From NCBI GenBank assembly GCA_963783835.1, contig CAWAOX010000014.1:310001-374000 (forward strand): DNA of 64,000 nucleotides. Direction: 5' to 3'. The DNA comes from CAIQPS01 sp963783835. GTDB taxonomy: Bacteria > Actinomycetota > Thermoleophilia > RBG-16-64-13. Made by a program: the position numbers and the translations under genes. Positions 41,431 through 52,788 of the stretch are shown here, one piece after another (position 1 is the stretch's first letter; each line of letters starts with the position of its first letter). The notes beneath the pieces were generated by a model that did not search any database, was not told the DNA's origin, and saw only the letters and a list, made by a program, of their open reading frames with translations.

Positions 41431-44400
41431 ATGCAGAAGAGCGGCCCCCGGCGCCAGCGGCTTCTCGCCGTGTTCGGCTTGGCCGTTCTCTTCACCCTCT
41501 GCTCCGCTTCCGCGGCCTGGTCGAGCGGAGCGGAACCGAGTGGCCTGCGGCTCATTTCGCGCGCCCCGGCCGGCGGGTCGTCCGCGGCAGCGTCCCTCAA
41601 ACCCAAGCCCTCCGAGACCAAAGGTGTGATCGTCGAGTACGTCCCCGGCACCTCCAAGGCGACGATGCGCAAGGCCGCGGCCGGCGGCGACGCGGTGTGC
41701 GAGCAGGTGCAGGCAGGCAAGGCCGGTTCACGCTCGCTGGCGGTCTATACGTCGAAGACTCTCAGCACCAAGGAGCTGACGGCCAAGTTCCGCGGAGCCC
41801 CCGGGGTCGTACAGGTGAGCCCGAACAACGTCAACACGATCTGCGCGACACCCAACGATGTGTTCTTCGCGGATCTTTGGGGGCTGAACAACCCGGGCAC
41901 CTGGGGGAGCGTCGTGGACGCCGACATAGATGCTCCCGAGGCGTGGGACCTGACTACCGGCAGTCCGGACGTCGTCGTCGCAGTCCTCGACTCGGGTGTC
42001 GCCTATACGCACCGAGATCTGGCCGCCAATATGTGGGTGAACCCGGGAGAGCTCCCGGGGGACGGGATCGACAACGATAGCAACGGCTATGTCGACGACG
42101 TGCACGGCATCGACGCTTACTCGGGCGATTCCGATCCGTGGGACGAGCATGGGCATGGGACGCATGTGGCCGGAATCGCGGCGGCCGTAGGCGACAACGG
42201 CGTCAGCGTTGCGGGAGTGGCCTGGCATGCGAAGATAATGGCCCTGCGGTTCCTCGGGCCGGATGGATCGGGGGAAGACGCCCACGCGATCGAGTGCATC
42301 AACTACGCCATCGATATGAAGTTGAACCACGCGGTCAACATAGTGGCGATAAACGCTTCTTGGGGCAGCTACGGGCCGTATGACAACGCCCTCGCCGACG
42401 CGATCGAGGCAGCCGGGGAAGCGGGCATCGTCTTCTGCGCGGCCGCCGGGAACAACTCCGCGAATATCGACACGGGGCCGTTCTATCCGGCCTCGTTCGC
42501 CAGTTCCGACATCGTGTCGGTCGCGGCGAGCGATGCGTTGGACACTAGGGCCCTCTTCGACAACGCAGGTGCCTCCAACTATGGCGCTACACGGGTAGAT
42601 CTTTTCGCTCCAGGCAAGAGCATCTTGAGCACAGTACCCGGGTATCCGTACTACTACCCGGCAGCCGGGGACCCCTTCTTCGACAACATGGAGTCAGGGG
42701 CGGGCAACTGGATCGCGGAGGGGACCTGGGCGATCACCCCAGAGGCATACGTCAGCGGTACCCGCTCCTGGAGCGATAGTCCGAACGCCAACTACGCCAA
42801 CAACGAGGACTTGAGCATCAGCACGTGGTCGCTCGACCTTCGGGCCCTTGCTCCCCACGACACCGTTCTCGGGTTCTACACCGTGTTCTCGCTCGAGGAC
42901 GGGTATGACTTCCTGCAGGTGGAGGTATCGGGAGACGGTGGGTCTACCTGGACCATCCTTGGATACTTGACCGGCACCGAGGACGGCGGCTACTACAACA
43001 CCCCGCTTCCCAAAGAGGCTCTCAGCGATCAGTGCCGGGTCCGCTTTCGTTTGGTCACGGACGATTCCGTGACCGAGGACGGCGTTCACATCGATGACGT
43101 CGGCATCAACTCCTTCGCCCCCGAAGAATGTGTCTTCTTGAGCGGCACCTCTATGGCCACCCCGTACGTCACCGGCACGGTGGCGCTTCTTGCGTCGATC
43201 GCCCCTTCAGAGTCGGCGGCCACGCGCATCGATCGGATCCTTTCCACCGTCGATCAGAAGGAATCCCTGTCCACTCTCTGCTTCACGGGCGGAAGGTTGA
43301 ACGCGGCGGCGGCCATTACGGCCGCGATACCTCCTCCCGCTGTCACTTCCCTTGCTCCTGCAGCAGGGTCGACAAGCGGAGGGGACACCGTGGTCATAGA
43401 GGGCACGGCCTTCGTCGGTGTTTCAGGACCCTCCGCAGTCACGTTCGGGGGCGTCAATGCCACCAGCTATACAGTCCACTCCACGCACAGGATCACGGCG
43501 GTAGCACCGCCCCATGCGGAGACCGGTACGGTCGACGTGGTGGTGTCGTCGCCAATGGGACCTTCGGATCCTAGCGGCACCGCGGATGACTACACCTATC
43601 TCACCCGTTACCAGCAGACCGATCCTCACATCGCCTACTCGAGTGGTTGGTCCAGCTTCTCGACCTCTTCCGCCTCCGGAGGCAGCTACCTGCGAGCCGG
43701 GACTGCCGGCTCGCAGGTCACCATCTACTTCAGCGGGACACGCCTTGACTGGATCGCGATGATGGGGACGACGACCGGCAAAGCCGACGTCTACCTGGAT
43801 GATGTCTTTGCGAAAACGGTGAATCTCTCCAACTCGACCCCTGTATACCAGCGGAATGTATGGTCGACGGGCGCTCTCTCGGCCGGAGCCCACACGGTGA
43901 GGATATTGTGGAATACGAGCAACGCCGCGGGCAAGTTCATCACCCTTGATGCGGTAGATGTGCTCGGCACCCTTACTTCCGCACCCCCCGCCATAACCGG
44001 CCTCAGCCCGAAAGCCGGGAGCATCGACGGGGGGACTTCGGTGACAATAACCGGCAGCGACTTTGCCGGCGCGTCTTTGGTGACCTTCGGCGCTGCAAGC
44101 GCGACCAGTTACACCGTCGACTCAGCTACGCAGATAACGGCGATGGCGCCGGCGCATGAGGCCGGGACGGTCCGGGTACAAGTGGCGACCCTCGCGGGCT
44201 CGACGCGTGACACCGCGGCCGACGACTACACCTATGCGGAGGTGACCGTACCGACGATCACGAGTCTCAAGATCACGTCGGGCTCTACGGCCGGCGGAAC
44301 CTCGGTGGTCATCAGCGGCAGCGGTTTCATCGGCGTCTCGGCGGTCACGTTCGGGGGCGTGAACGCGAAGAGCTACACCGTCAACTCCGCGAACCAGATC

Positions 44401-45288
44401 ACAGCGGTCACTCCCGCTCATGCCGCAGCTACCGTCGCCGTGCAGGTGACGGCGGCCGGCGGCACCACCGAGGACACCGAGACCGACGACTTCACCTACG
44501 TGGCTCCACCGACAAAGTACCAGCAGGACTTTTCCAGCTTCGTCTATTCGGGCACCTGGTCGGTGGTCAGCACCACCTCCGCCTCGGCGGGCAGCTATAG
44601 GCGCTCCAGCACGGCTGGTGCCTGGGTCGTCATCCCCTTCAACGGCACCCGCCTCGATTGGATAGCGACCAAGGGCACGGGCATGGGCAAGGCCGACGTA
44701 TGGGTCGACAACGTCTACAAGACCACGGTCGACCTCTATCGCTCGAGCACCTCGTCTCAGAACAACGTGTGGTCTACCGGTACCCTCGCCCCCGGGTACC
44801 ACACTGTGAAGATCTTGCGCAGTACAGACAACCTCAGCGGCAAGTACATCGACATCGATGCCGTAGTCGTGGTCGGCACTCCCACCCCGAAGAGCCGGGT
44901 TCAACAGACGGATAGCCATCTCGTCTGGGCCCCCAGTCTCTCCGCATGGACCCTCGGGACGGCCTCCACCACCTACTATTCGGGTGGGAGCTACCGGTAC
45001 ACAGACAAGGCGGGCTCGGTCACGATCAACTTCACCGGAGTCAGCCTCGACATCATCGCAAAGAAAGCTCCGAGCTATGGCATTGCCAAGGTGACCCTCG
45101 ACGGGACGAAGACCCTGCTCGTCAACCTCTACGGCTCGGTCGCCGCGTACAAGAAGGCGGTGTGGTCGAGCGGTTTCCTCACCCCCGGCGAGCATACCGT
45201 CACCATTGAGTGGACCGGCACGAAGAGCGGCTCTACCGGCACCACCATCGACCTAGATGCCCTGGACGTGAGAGGCGTGCTGCGATAA
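41431..45288 (+). CDS. Secreted subtilisin-like (S8) protease with TIG domains and Y-Q modules
   Basis: A 1285-residue precursor. A signal peptide (LLAVFGLAVLFTLCSASAAWS) is followed by an inhibitor-like prodomain (VIVEYVPGTSKATMRKAA ... VVQVSPN), then a peptidase S8 domain with Asp in VVAVLDSGVAYTHRDL, His in DEHGHGTHVAGIAA, Asn in SWGSYG/AAGNNS and Ser in LSGTSMATPYVTG; an extra beta domain is inserted before the Ser motif. The C-terminal half has IPT/TIG domains (PPAVTSLAPAAGSTSGGDTV; PAITGLSPKAGSIDGG; TITSLKITSGSTAGG) and three Y-Q modules, the last of the divergent KKAPSYGIAKV subtype. No sortase or S-layer motif. It is secreted and probably surface-bound. Confidence 0.93.
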   Translation: MQKSGPRRQRLLAVFGLAVLFTLCSASAAWSSGAEPSGLRLISRAPAGGSSAAASLKPKPSETKGVIVEYVPGTSKATMRKAAAGGDAVCEQVQAGKAGSRSLAVYTSKTLSTKELTAKFRGAPGVVQVSPNNVNTICATPNDVFFADLWGLNNPGTWGSVVDADIDAPEAWDLTTGSPDVVVAVLDSGVAYTHRDLAANMWVNPGELPGDGIDNDSNGYVDDVHGIDAYSGDSDPWDEHGHGTHVAGIAAAVGDNGVSVAGVAWHAKIMALRFLGPDGSGEDAHAIECINYAIDMKLNHAVNIVAINASWGSYGPYDNALADAIEAAGEAGIVFCAAAGNNSANIDTGPFYPASFASSDIVSVAASDALDTRALFDNAGASNYGATRVDLFAPGKSILSTVPGYPYYYPAAGDPFFDNMESGAGNWIAEGTWAITPEAYVSGTRSWSDSPNANYANNEDLSISTWSLDLRALAPHDTVLGFYTVFSLEDGYDFLQVEVSGDGGSTWTILGYLTGTEDGGYYNTPLPKEALSDQCRVRFRLVTDDSVTEDGVHIDDVGINSFAPEECVFLSGTSMATPYVTGTVALLASIAPSESAATRIDRILSTVDQKESLSTLCFTGGRLNAAAAITAAIPPPAVTSLAPAAGSTSGGDTVVIEGTAFVGVSGPSAVTFGGVNATSYTVHSTHRITAVAPPHAETGTVDVVVSSPMGPSDPSGTADDYTYLTRYQQTDPHIAYSSGWSSFSTSSASGGSYLRAGTAGSQVTIYFSGTRLDWIAMMGTTTGKADVYLDDVFAKTVNLSNSTPVYQRNVWSTGALSAGAHTVRILWNTSNAAGKFITLDAVDVLGTLTSAPPAITGLSPKAGSIDGGTSVTITGSDFAGASLVTFGAASATSYTVDSATQITAMAPAHEAGTVRVQVATLAGSTRDTAADDYTYAEVTVPTITSLKITSGSTAGGTSVVISGSGFIGVSAVTFGGVNAKSYTVNSANQITAVTPAHAAATVAVQVTAAGGTTEDTETDDFTYVAPPTKYQQDFSSFVYSGTWSVVSTTSASAGSYRRSSTAGAWVVIPFNGTRLDWIATKGTGMGKADVWVDNVYKTTVDLYRSSTSSQNNVWSTGTLAPGYHTVKILRSTDNLSGKYIDIDAVVVVGTPTPKSRVQQTDSHLVWAPSLSAWTLGTASTTYYSGGSYRYTDKAGSVTINFTGVSLDIIAKKAPSYGIAKVTLDGTKTLLVNLYGSVAAYKKAVWSSGFLTPGEHTVTIEWTGTKSGSTGTTIDLDALDVRGVLR

Positions 45289-45319
45289 GAGAGATAATGA
45301 GAGGTACCTATGTGGCCGC

Positions 45320-45440
45320 TCGGTGCGGAGCGGGTTTGAGGTTAAGGGGCTCGCGGCGACATCGCCGCGCAAAGCCAGAAGAGATAGGTTCCGCTTTCGC
45401 TCCCCATGAGGGGTGATCGGGACCAAGGGGGCGAGTAACG
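45320..45440 (+). promoter_or_regulatory. Structured leader of the giant gene, identity unresolved
   Basis: Just before the giant gene, a 7-bp stem CGCGGCG/CGCCGCG with tetraloop ACAT (45352-45369) is followed by CAAAGCCAGAAG and a second hairpin-like CCCCATGAGGGG (45402-45413). A GGCT before the first hairpin can pair with AGCC after it. The GCAAAGCC core recalls cyclic-di-GMP-I (GEMM) riboswitches, but the companion GGCAAACC side, GNRA loop and P3 elements are not convincing. Recorded only as a possible cis-acting RNA. Confidence 0.25.
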
Positions 45441-47459
45441 GTGACACCGGCAAGAAGTATTCAGAAAACCAGACTCAGCGCAGTTCTCCTGGGCCTGCTC
45501 TTGTTGTGTCTCGTGCTGGCCTTTCCGTCCCCCACGCAGGCAGGCGACAGCGGTCCGATCGACGCCGGACTCGCGATGAGCGTAGGCTCGGAGGCAGACG
45601 CATGGGCGGAGCTCGAGCTCGGCAACATAACCCTCAATGACGAACTCTACGTCTCTGCGGTCATCGGGCCCGGCGCCATAAGCCAGACGCTGCAGGCCAC
45701 CGACTACGGGTTCTCCATCCCCGAAAATGCCACCATCGATGGGATCACCGTGTATATCGGGAGGTACGCCGGCAACAACGGCGCGACCGGGATATACGAC
45801 GCCAAGGTGATGCTGATCAAAGGCGGCAGCGGAGAGTTGGCGACCGACAAGAAGGACGTGGTCACAGCATGGTCGGGGGGCGAGCAGGAGTCGACCTACG
45901 GGGGAGAAGCCGATCTGTGGGAGAGCTCTTGGACGCCTGCCGAGATCAATGACTCCGAGTTTTGGCGTGGCTATCAGCGCCGTGAATTCGGACGCCTTGA
46001 ATGGCCAAACAGCCTACGTCGACTACATCCAGGTGAGGGTGACCTATCACCCTCCCGGCTCCCACGATCGCGGTCAACTGACTTCTGCCAATTACCGGGT
46101 GTTCCAGCGCGACATCGGCGGAACACTCAAAGAGCGTGACCGTCAGCGGAACCTACTCGAACATGAACTGGAACCGAGTGGAAGCGCGGGTCCTGCAGCA
46201 CGGCACCAGCACGCCAGTCATTGACTGGACGACCATCGACTCGACGCCCGGCGGAGGGACATTCTCCGGCAACCTGACCGTTCCACAAGGAGGCTGGTAC
46301 AACGTCGAAGTGCGCGCCCTGGACGGCACGTGACCGGTGATCGGTACGAGCCGCGGCACGAACAAGTGGGGCGTGGGCATGCTCATCCTCGTCATCGGCC
46401 AGTCGAACATGTCCGGCCGCGGCCAACCCCCTATACGGCGGCAACTTCCGATCTGGCGGTCAACTACAGCAACGCCGGAACATGGGAGCACCTGGCCGAT
46501 CCCTACGACGATGAAAGCCCTGCGGGCGCGGTCGACCAGGACAACGGGATGCCGTGGATCGATGATCCCCGGCATTGCCAATTCGCTTCTGCCAGACGTT
46601 CGACTTCCCCATCGCCTTCGTACCCGCAGCCAAGGGCGGATCGACCCTCTATTTCCCACGTGGTCATACCGGAATCCCTCGAATCATTTCGACACCACCA
46701 CGCTCTACGGCCAATCGATAACGAAGGCGCAAAGCGTGGGCGGCGTCGAGCTCATCATCATGCACAGGGGGAACAGGACTTGAGCGACGGCCGCACCGAA
46801 GCGCAATACGAGGCGGATTTCGCCACCATGATCGGCCACTATCGAGCAAGATCTCTATGCCACCATTCCGATCTTCATCTGCCAGCTTGGCAACGTAGCC
46901 ACGGGATCAGTTGGAACCGACGCTGAAGCTAGGGCATCCGCAACGCGCAGCACGATGTGGATAATGGAACGAATATCTTCATGGGCGCCACCGCGATGGA
47001 CCTGCCGCAGCTGGATACCTGGCACTACACCACCCCGGCGCTCACTGTGATCGGCAGCCGCCTGGCCAATGCCATCAAGCACTATTATGGCCAGTCAACC
47101 TACTACCGCGGCCCGTCGATCGACTCAGCGTCCTTCACCGGCGGGAACCGCAACCGGGTCACTCGTGACCCTCAATCACCGCGGCGGCACCGACATAACG
47201 CCGGCAACGGGAATCACCGGCTTTGAGGTGTTCGACAACGGCTCGAGCGTAGCTATCCAGTCGGGTGTGCGCTATGCCTCCGATGCGGTCCGGCTGACCC
47301 TGACAAGCTCGATAGCAGCAGGCCACACTGTGACCCTGCGCTACCTCTACGGCATGACACCCGATGTATCCGGCCTCGTCAAAGATAACTCGGCACCGCT
47401 TGCGCTCCCGCTCGAGAACACGACGGCTGACGTAACGGTCAACGAGCCTCCAGTGGCGG

Positions 47460-50400
47460 CCCCCACCATCAGCAGCCTCACCCCGCCACCGGCCCCTCTC
47501 CGGGGGCAACTCGTCACCATCGCCGGCACCAACTTCACCGGGGCCACCGGGGTGACCTTCGGCGGCCTGAACGCCCACCATCACCGCTGGCCGCCACCCG
47601 GATCACCGCCACCGCTCCGCCTCATGCCGCCGGCGCCGTGGACGTGGTGGTGACCACCACCTACGAGGAGCGCCACCCGCAGCCTACACCTACGTGGCCG
47701 GCCCCACCATCAGCAACCTCACCCCGGCCACCTGCCTCTCACCGGGGGCACTCGTCACCATCACCGGCACCAGCTTCACCGGGGCCACCTCACCATCGAC
47801 GGCACTGGTCACCCCCACCATCAACCCGGCCGGCACCCAGATCACCGCCACCGCTCCGCCTCATGCCGCCGGCCCCGTGGACGTGGTGGTGACCACCGCC
47901 TACGGGAGCGCCACCCGCAGCCTCACCTACGTGGCCGGCCCCACCATCAGCAACCTCACCCCGGCCAACCTGCCTCTCTCCGGGGGCCTCATCACCATCA
48001 CCGGCACCGGCTTCACCGGGGCCAGCCTCACCATCGACGGGGACTCGGTCACCCCCACCATCAACCCGGCCGGCACCCAGATCACCGCCACCGCTCCGCC
48101 TCATGCCGCCGGCCCCGTGGACGTGGTGGTGACCACCACCTACGGGAGCGCCACCCGCAGCCTCACCTACGTGGCCGGCCCCACCATCAGCAACCTCACC
48201 CCGGCCAACCTGCCTCTCTCCGGGGGCCTCATCATCATCGCCGGCACCGGCTTCACCGGGGCCAGCCTCACCATCGACGGGGACTCGGTCACCCCCACCA
48301 TCAACCCGGCCGGCACCCAGATCACCGCCACCGCCCCGCCTCATGCCGCCGGCCCCGTGGACGTGGTGGTGACCACCGCCTACGGGAGTGCACACCCCGG
48401 CAGCCTACACCTACGTGGCCGGCCCCACCATCACCAACCTCACCCCGGCCACCTGCCTCTCACCGGGGGCACTCGTCACCATCACCGGCACCAACTTCAC
48501 CGGGGCCACCGGGGTCACCTTCGACGGCGACTCGGTCACCCCCACCACCAACCCGCCGCCACCCAGATCACCGCCACCGCCCCGCCTCATGCCGCCGGCG
48601 CCGTGGACGTGGTGGTGACCACCGCCTACGGGAGCGCCACCCGCAGCCTCACCTACGTGGCCGGCCCCACCATCAGCAGCCTCACCCCGGCCAACCGGCC
48701 TCTCACCGGGGGCACTCGTCACCATCACCGGCACCAACTTCACCGGGGCCACGCGTCACCTTCGACGGCGACTCGGTCACCCCCACCACCAACCCGGCCG
48801 CACCCAGATCACCGCCACCGCCCCGCCTCATGCCGCCGGCGCCGTGGACGTGGTGGTGACCACCGCCTACGGGAGTGCCACCCGCGAGCCTACACCTACG
48901 TGGCCGGCCCCACCATCAGCAGCCTCACCCCGGCCACCTGCCCCTCACCGGGGGCACTCGTCACCATCACCGGCACCAACTTCACCGGGGCCAGCCTCAC
49001 CATCGACGGCGACTCGGTCACCCCCACCATCAACCCGGCCGGCACCCAGATCACCGCCACCGCCCCGCCTCATGCCGCCGGCGCCGTGGACGTGGTGGTG
49101 ACCACCACCTACGGGGAGCGCCACCCGCCGCCTACACCTACGTGGCCGGCCCCACCATCAGCAACCTCACCCCGGCCACCGGCCCCATCAGCGGCGGCAA
49201 CTCGGTCATCATCACCGGCACCAATCTCACCGGGGCCACCGGGGTCACCTTCGGCGGCACTGAACGCCCCCATCACCGCCAACACCGCCACCACGGTCAC
49301 CGTCACCGCCCCGCCCCACGGGGCCGGCGCCGTGGACGTGGTGGTGACCACCGCCTACGGCAGCGACCGCCCCGGCGCCTACACCTACGGGGCCGTCCCC
49401 ACCATCACCAGCCTCAGCCCCCCCCACCGGCCCCTCACCGGCGGCAACTCGTCACCATCACCGGCACCAACTTCACCGGGGCCACCGCGGTGACCATCGA
49501 CGGCACTGAACGCCCCCATCACCACCAACACCGCCACCACGATCACCGCCACCGCCCCGCCCCACGCGGCCGGCCCCGTGGACGTGGTGGTGACCACCGC
49601 CTACGGAGGGACAGCGCCACCCGCAGCCTACACCTACGTGGCCGGCCCCACCATCAGCAACCTCACCCCGGCCAACCTGCCCCTCTCCGGGGGCCTCATC
49701 ACCATCACCGGCACCAACTTCACCGGGGCCAGCCTCACCATCGACGGGGACTCGGTCACCCCCACCATCAACACCGCCCACCCCGATCACCGCCACCGCC
49801 CCGCCTCATGCCGCCGGCCCCGTGGACGTGGTGGTGACCACCACCGGGGGGCAGGCCAGCCACCAGCCTCACCTACGTGGCGGCCACCCACGATCACCAA
49901 TCTCAGCCCCACGAATGGTCCTCTGTCCGGCACCAGCGTCATCATCACCGGCGGCAACTTCGTGGGTCTCTCCGGGGCTGCAGCCGTCACCTTCGGGGGC
50001 GTGAATGCCACAAGCTACACGGTGGACCTCCCCACCCAGATCACGGCCGTTGCTCCTGCCAAGGCCATCGCGGGGACCGTGCGGGTGCAAGTCACGGCCG
50101 CGGGGGGCAGCACCTCCGACACCGCAGCCGACAACTTCACCTATGTGGCAGTGCCCACTATCACCAGCCTTGACCCCACAAGCGGTCTCACCGCCGGAGG
50201 CAACACCGTCACCATCACCGGCACCGACTTGACCACGGCCTCGGCCGTGACCTTCGGGGGCACCTCGGCCACGTTCTTCGTCAACTCGCCCGACCCAGAT
50301 CACCGCTACGGCCCCGGCGCACACCGCGGGAACCGTGCAGGTGCTGGTGACGACCGTGGGCGGGCAGACGGCCAACACCAGCGCCGACGACTACACATAT
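47460..50400 (+). repeat. Tandem IPT/TIG-encoding repeats, ~240-bp period
   Basis: About 12 copies, each beginning near CACCATCAGCAACCTCACC (for example 47461, 47701, 47941, 48181, 48423, 48666, 48907, 49149, 49397, 49645) and encoding GPTISNLTPA ... TITGTxFTGA ... APPHAAGxVDVVVTTxYG. Units at 47941 and 48181 are exactly 240 bp apart and almost identical. Later units have 241-250 bp periods because of small indels that throw the reading frame. The last two (from ~49888 and ~50153) are more diverged. Confidence 0.88.
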
Positions 50401-50782
50401 GAGGCAGATTCGCCCGACCCGCTACTACCACACCGATTCCCATTTCATCTTCTCTGGAGCATGGTCGAGCGCCAGCGGGGGCTACGCGGGATACAAGCGC
50501 GCCAACACGAGCGGCTCCTCGGTCACCATCTACTTCAACGGCACCCAGCTGGACTGGATCGCCACGAAGGACAACGCTTCCGGCAAGGCCGACGTCTACC
50601 TGGACGACGTGTTCAAGGCGACCATCAACCTGGCCAACGCGAGCACCATCCCTGACGTGAACGTCTGGTCGACCGGCACTGTCGCCGGCGGTCCCCACAA
50701 GGTCATGATCGTCTGGAACACCACCAACATCGCGGCAAGTACATAAGCATCGCTGCGGTCGACGTGGTGGGGAGCTTGGTCT

Positions 50783-52788
50783 CTGCCCCCCCACCATCAC
50801 CAGCCTCAGTCCCACCTCGGGCTCCACGGCCGGCGGCACGTCGGTCGTCATAAGGGGGACCGGCTTCACGGACCTTACTGGTGCTGCGGCCGTCACCTTC
50901 GGGGGTGTGAACGCGACCAGCTACACGGTGAACTCGGCCACCCAGATAACAGCGGCAGCCCCGGCCCATGCGGCGGGCACCGTCCAGGTACGGGTGACGA
51001 CCGGCGGGGGATCGACCACCGATACCACCACCGACAACTACACCTACGTGACTCCAGGGACTACGCCCACTCGCTATGAACAGATCGACGGCCATCTGGC
51101 CTATGTCGGTAACTGGGCTCCGTACTCCACGTGGGTCTGCTTCCGGCAGCAGCTATGGCCGGGCTAACGCCACTGACTCCTCGGTCACCATCTACTTCAC
51201 CGGTACCCGCCTGGACTGGATCGCCATGAAGGGCACCACCACCGGGATAGCTGACGTCTATCTGGATAGCGTCAAGGTGGCCACCATCAACCTGGCCAAC
51301 CCAGCTGGGGCCCTCTACAAGGTGAACGTCTGGTCCACAGGCACGATCGCCAACAGTGCCCACAACGTGCGGATCGTTCGCAACGCGGGTAGCGCCGCGG
51401 GCAAGTACATCACCATCGACGCCGTGGACGTGGTGGGGACGCTGACGTCTGCCCCACCCACCATCACCAGCCTCAGTCCCACCTCGGGCTCCACGGCCGG
51501 CGGCACCTCGGTCGTCATAAGGGGGACCGGCTTCACGGACCTTACTGGTGCTGCGGCCGTCACCTTCGGGGGTGTGAACGCGACCAGCTACACGGTGAAC
51601 TCGGCCACCCAGATAACAGCGGCAGCCCCGGCCCATGCGGCGGGCACCGTCCAGGTACGGGTGACGACCGGCGGGGGATCGACCGCCGATACCACCACCG
51701 ACAACTACACCTACGTGACTCCAGGGACTACGCCCACTCGCTATGAACAGATCGACGGCCATCTGGCCTATGTCGGTAACTGGGCTCCGTACTCCACGTC
51801 CTCGGCTTCCGGCAGCAGCTATGGCCGGGCCAACGCCACTGACTCCTCGGTCACCATCTACTTCACCGGCACCCGCCTGGACTGGATCGCCATGAAGGGC
51901 ACCACCACCGGGATAGCTGACGTCTATCTGGATAGCGTGAAGGTGGCCACCATCAACCTGGCCAACCCAGCTGGGGCCCTCTACAAGGTGAACGTCTGGT
52001 CCACAGGCACGATCGCCAACAGTGCCCACAACGTGCGGATCGTTCGCAACGCGGGTAGCGCCGCGGGCAAGTACATCACCATCGACGCCGTGGACGTGGT
52101 GGGGACGCTGACGTCTGCCCCACCCACCATCACCAGCCTCAGTCCCACCTCGGGCTCCACGGCCGGCGGCACGTCGGTCGTCATAAGGGGGACCGGCTTC
52201 ACGGACCTTACTGGTGCTGCGGCCGTCACCTTCGGGGGTGTGAACGCGACCAGCTACACGGTGAACTCGGCCACCCAGATAACAGCGGCAGCCCCGGCCC
52301 ATGCGGCGGGCACCGTCCAGGTACGGGTGACGACCGGCGGGGGATCGACCGCCGATACCACCACCGACAACTACACCTACGTGACTCCAGGGACTACGCC
52401 CACTCGCTATGAACAGATCGACGGCCATCTGGCCTATGTCGGTAACTGGGCTCCGTACTCCACGTCCTCGGCTTCCGGCAGCAGCTATGGCCGGGCTAAC
52501 GCCACTGACTCCTCGGTCACCATCTACTTCACCGGTACCCGCCTGGACTGGATCGCCATGAAGGGCACCACCACCGGGATAGCTGACGTTTATCTGGATA
52601 GCGTCAAGGTGGCCACCATCAACCTGGCCAACCCAGCTGGGGCCCTCTACAAGGTGAACGTCTGGTCCACAGGCACGATCGCCAACAGTGCCCACAACGT
52701 GCGGATCGTTCGCAACGCGGGTAGCGCCGCGGGCAAGTACATCACCATCGACGCCGTGGATTTGGTGGGGACGCTGACGTACAGACCC
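50783..52788 (+). repeat. Three near-identical 666-bp tandem units (TIG + Y-Q module)
   Basis: Units start near 50783, 51448 and 52114; the second and third are exactly 666 bp (222 codons) apart and differ by only a few bases, for example ACC/ACG at the TSVVIR segment and GAC/GAT before the terminal valine or leucine. The first has a small indel near 51130 (TGGGTCTGCTTCC in place of TCCTCGGCTTCC) that breaks the frame. Each encodes one TIG domain followed by one Y-Q module. Confidence 0.92.

Noticed and set aside
45320..45440. Confident cyclic-di-GMP or cyclic-di-AMP riboswitch call
   Set aside because: Only the CAAAGCC segment fits; the complementary conserved strand and tetraloop receptor are absent, so it was listed as unresolved.
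47460..50400. CRISPR-like direct repeats
   Set aside because: The units are ~240 bp, run back-to-back without short spacers, and encode TIG domains in the forward frame.
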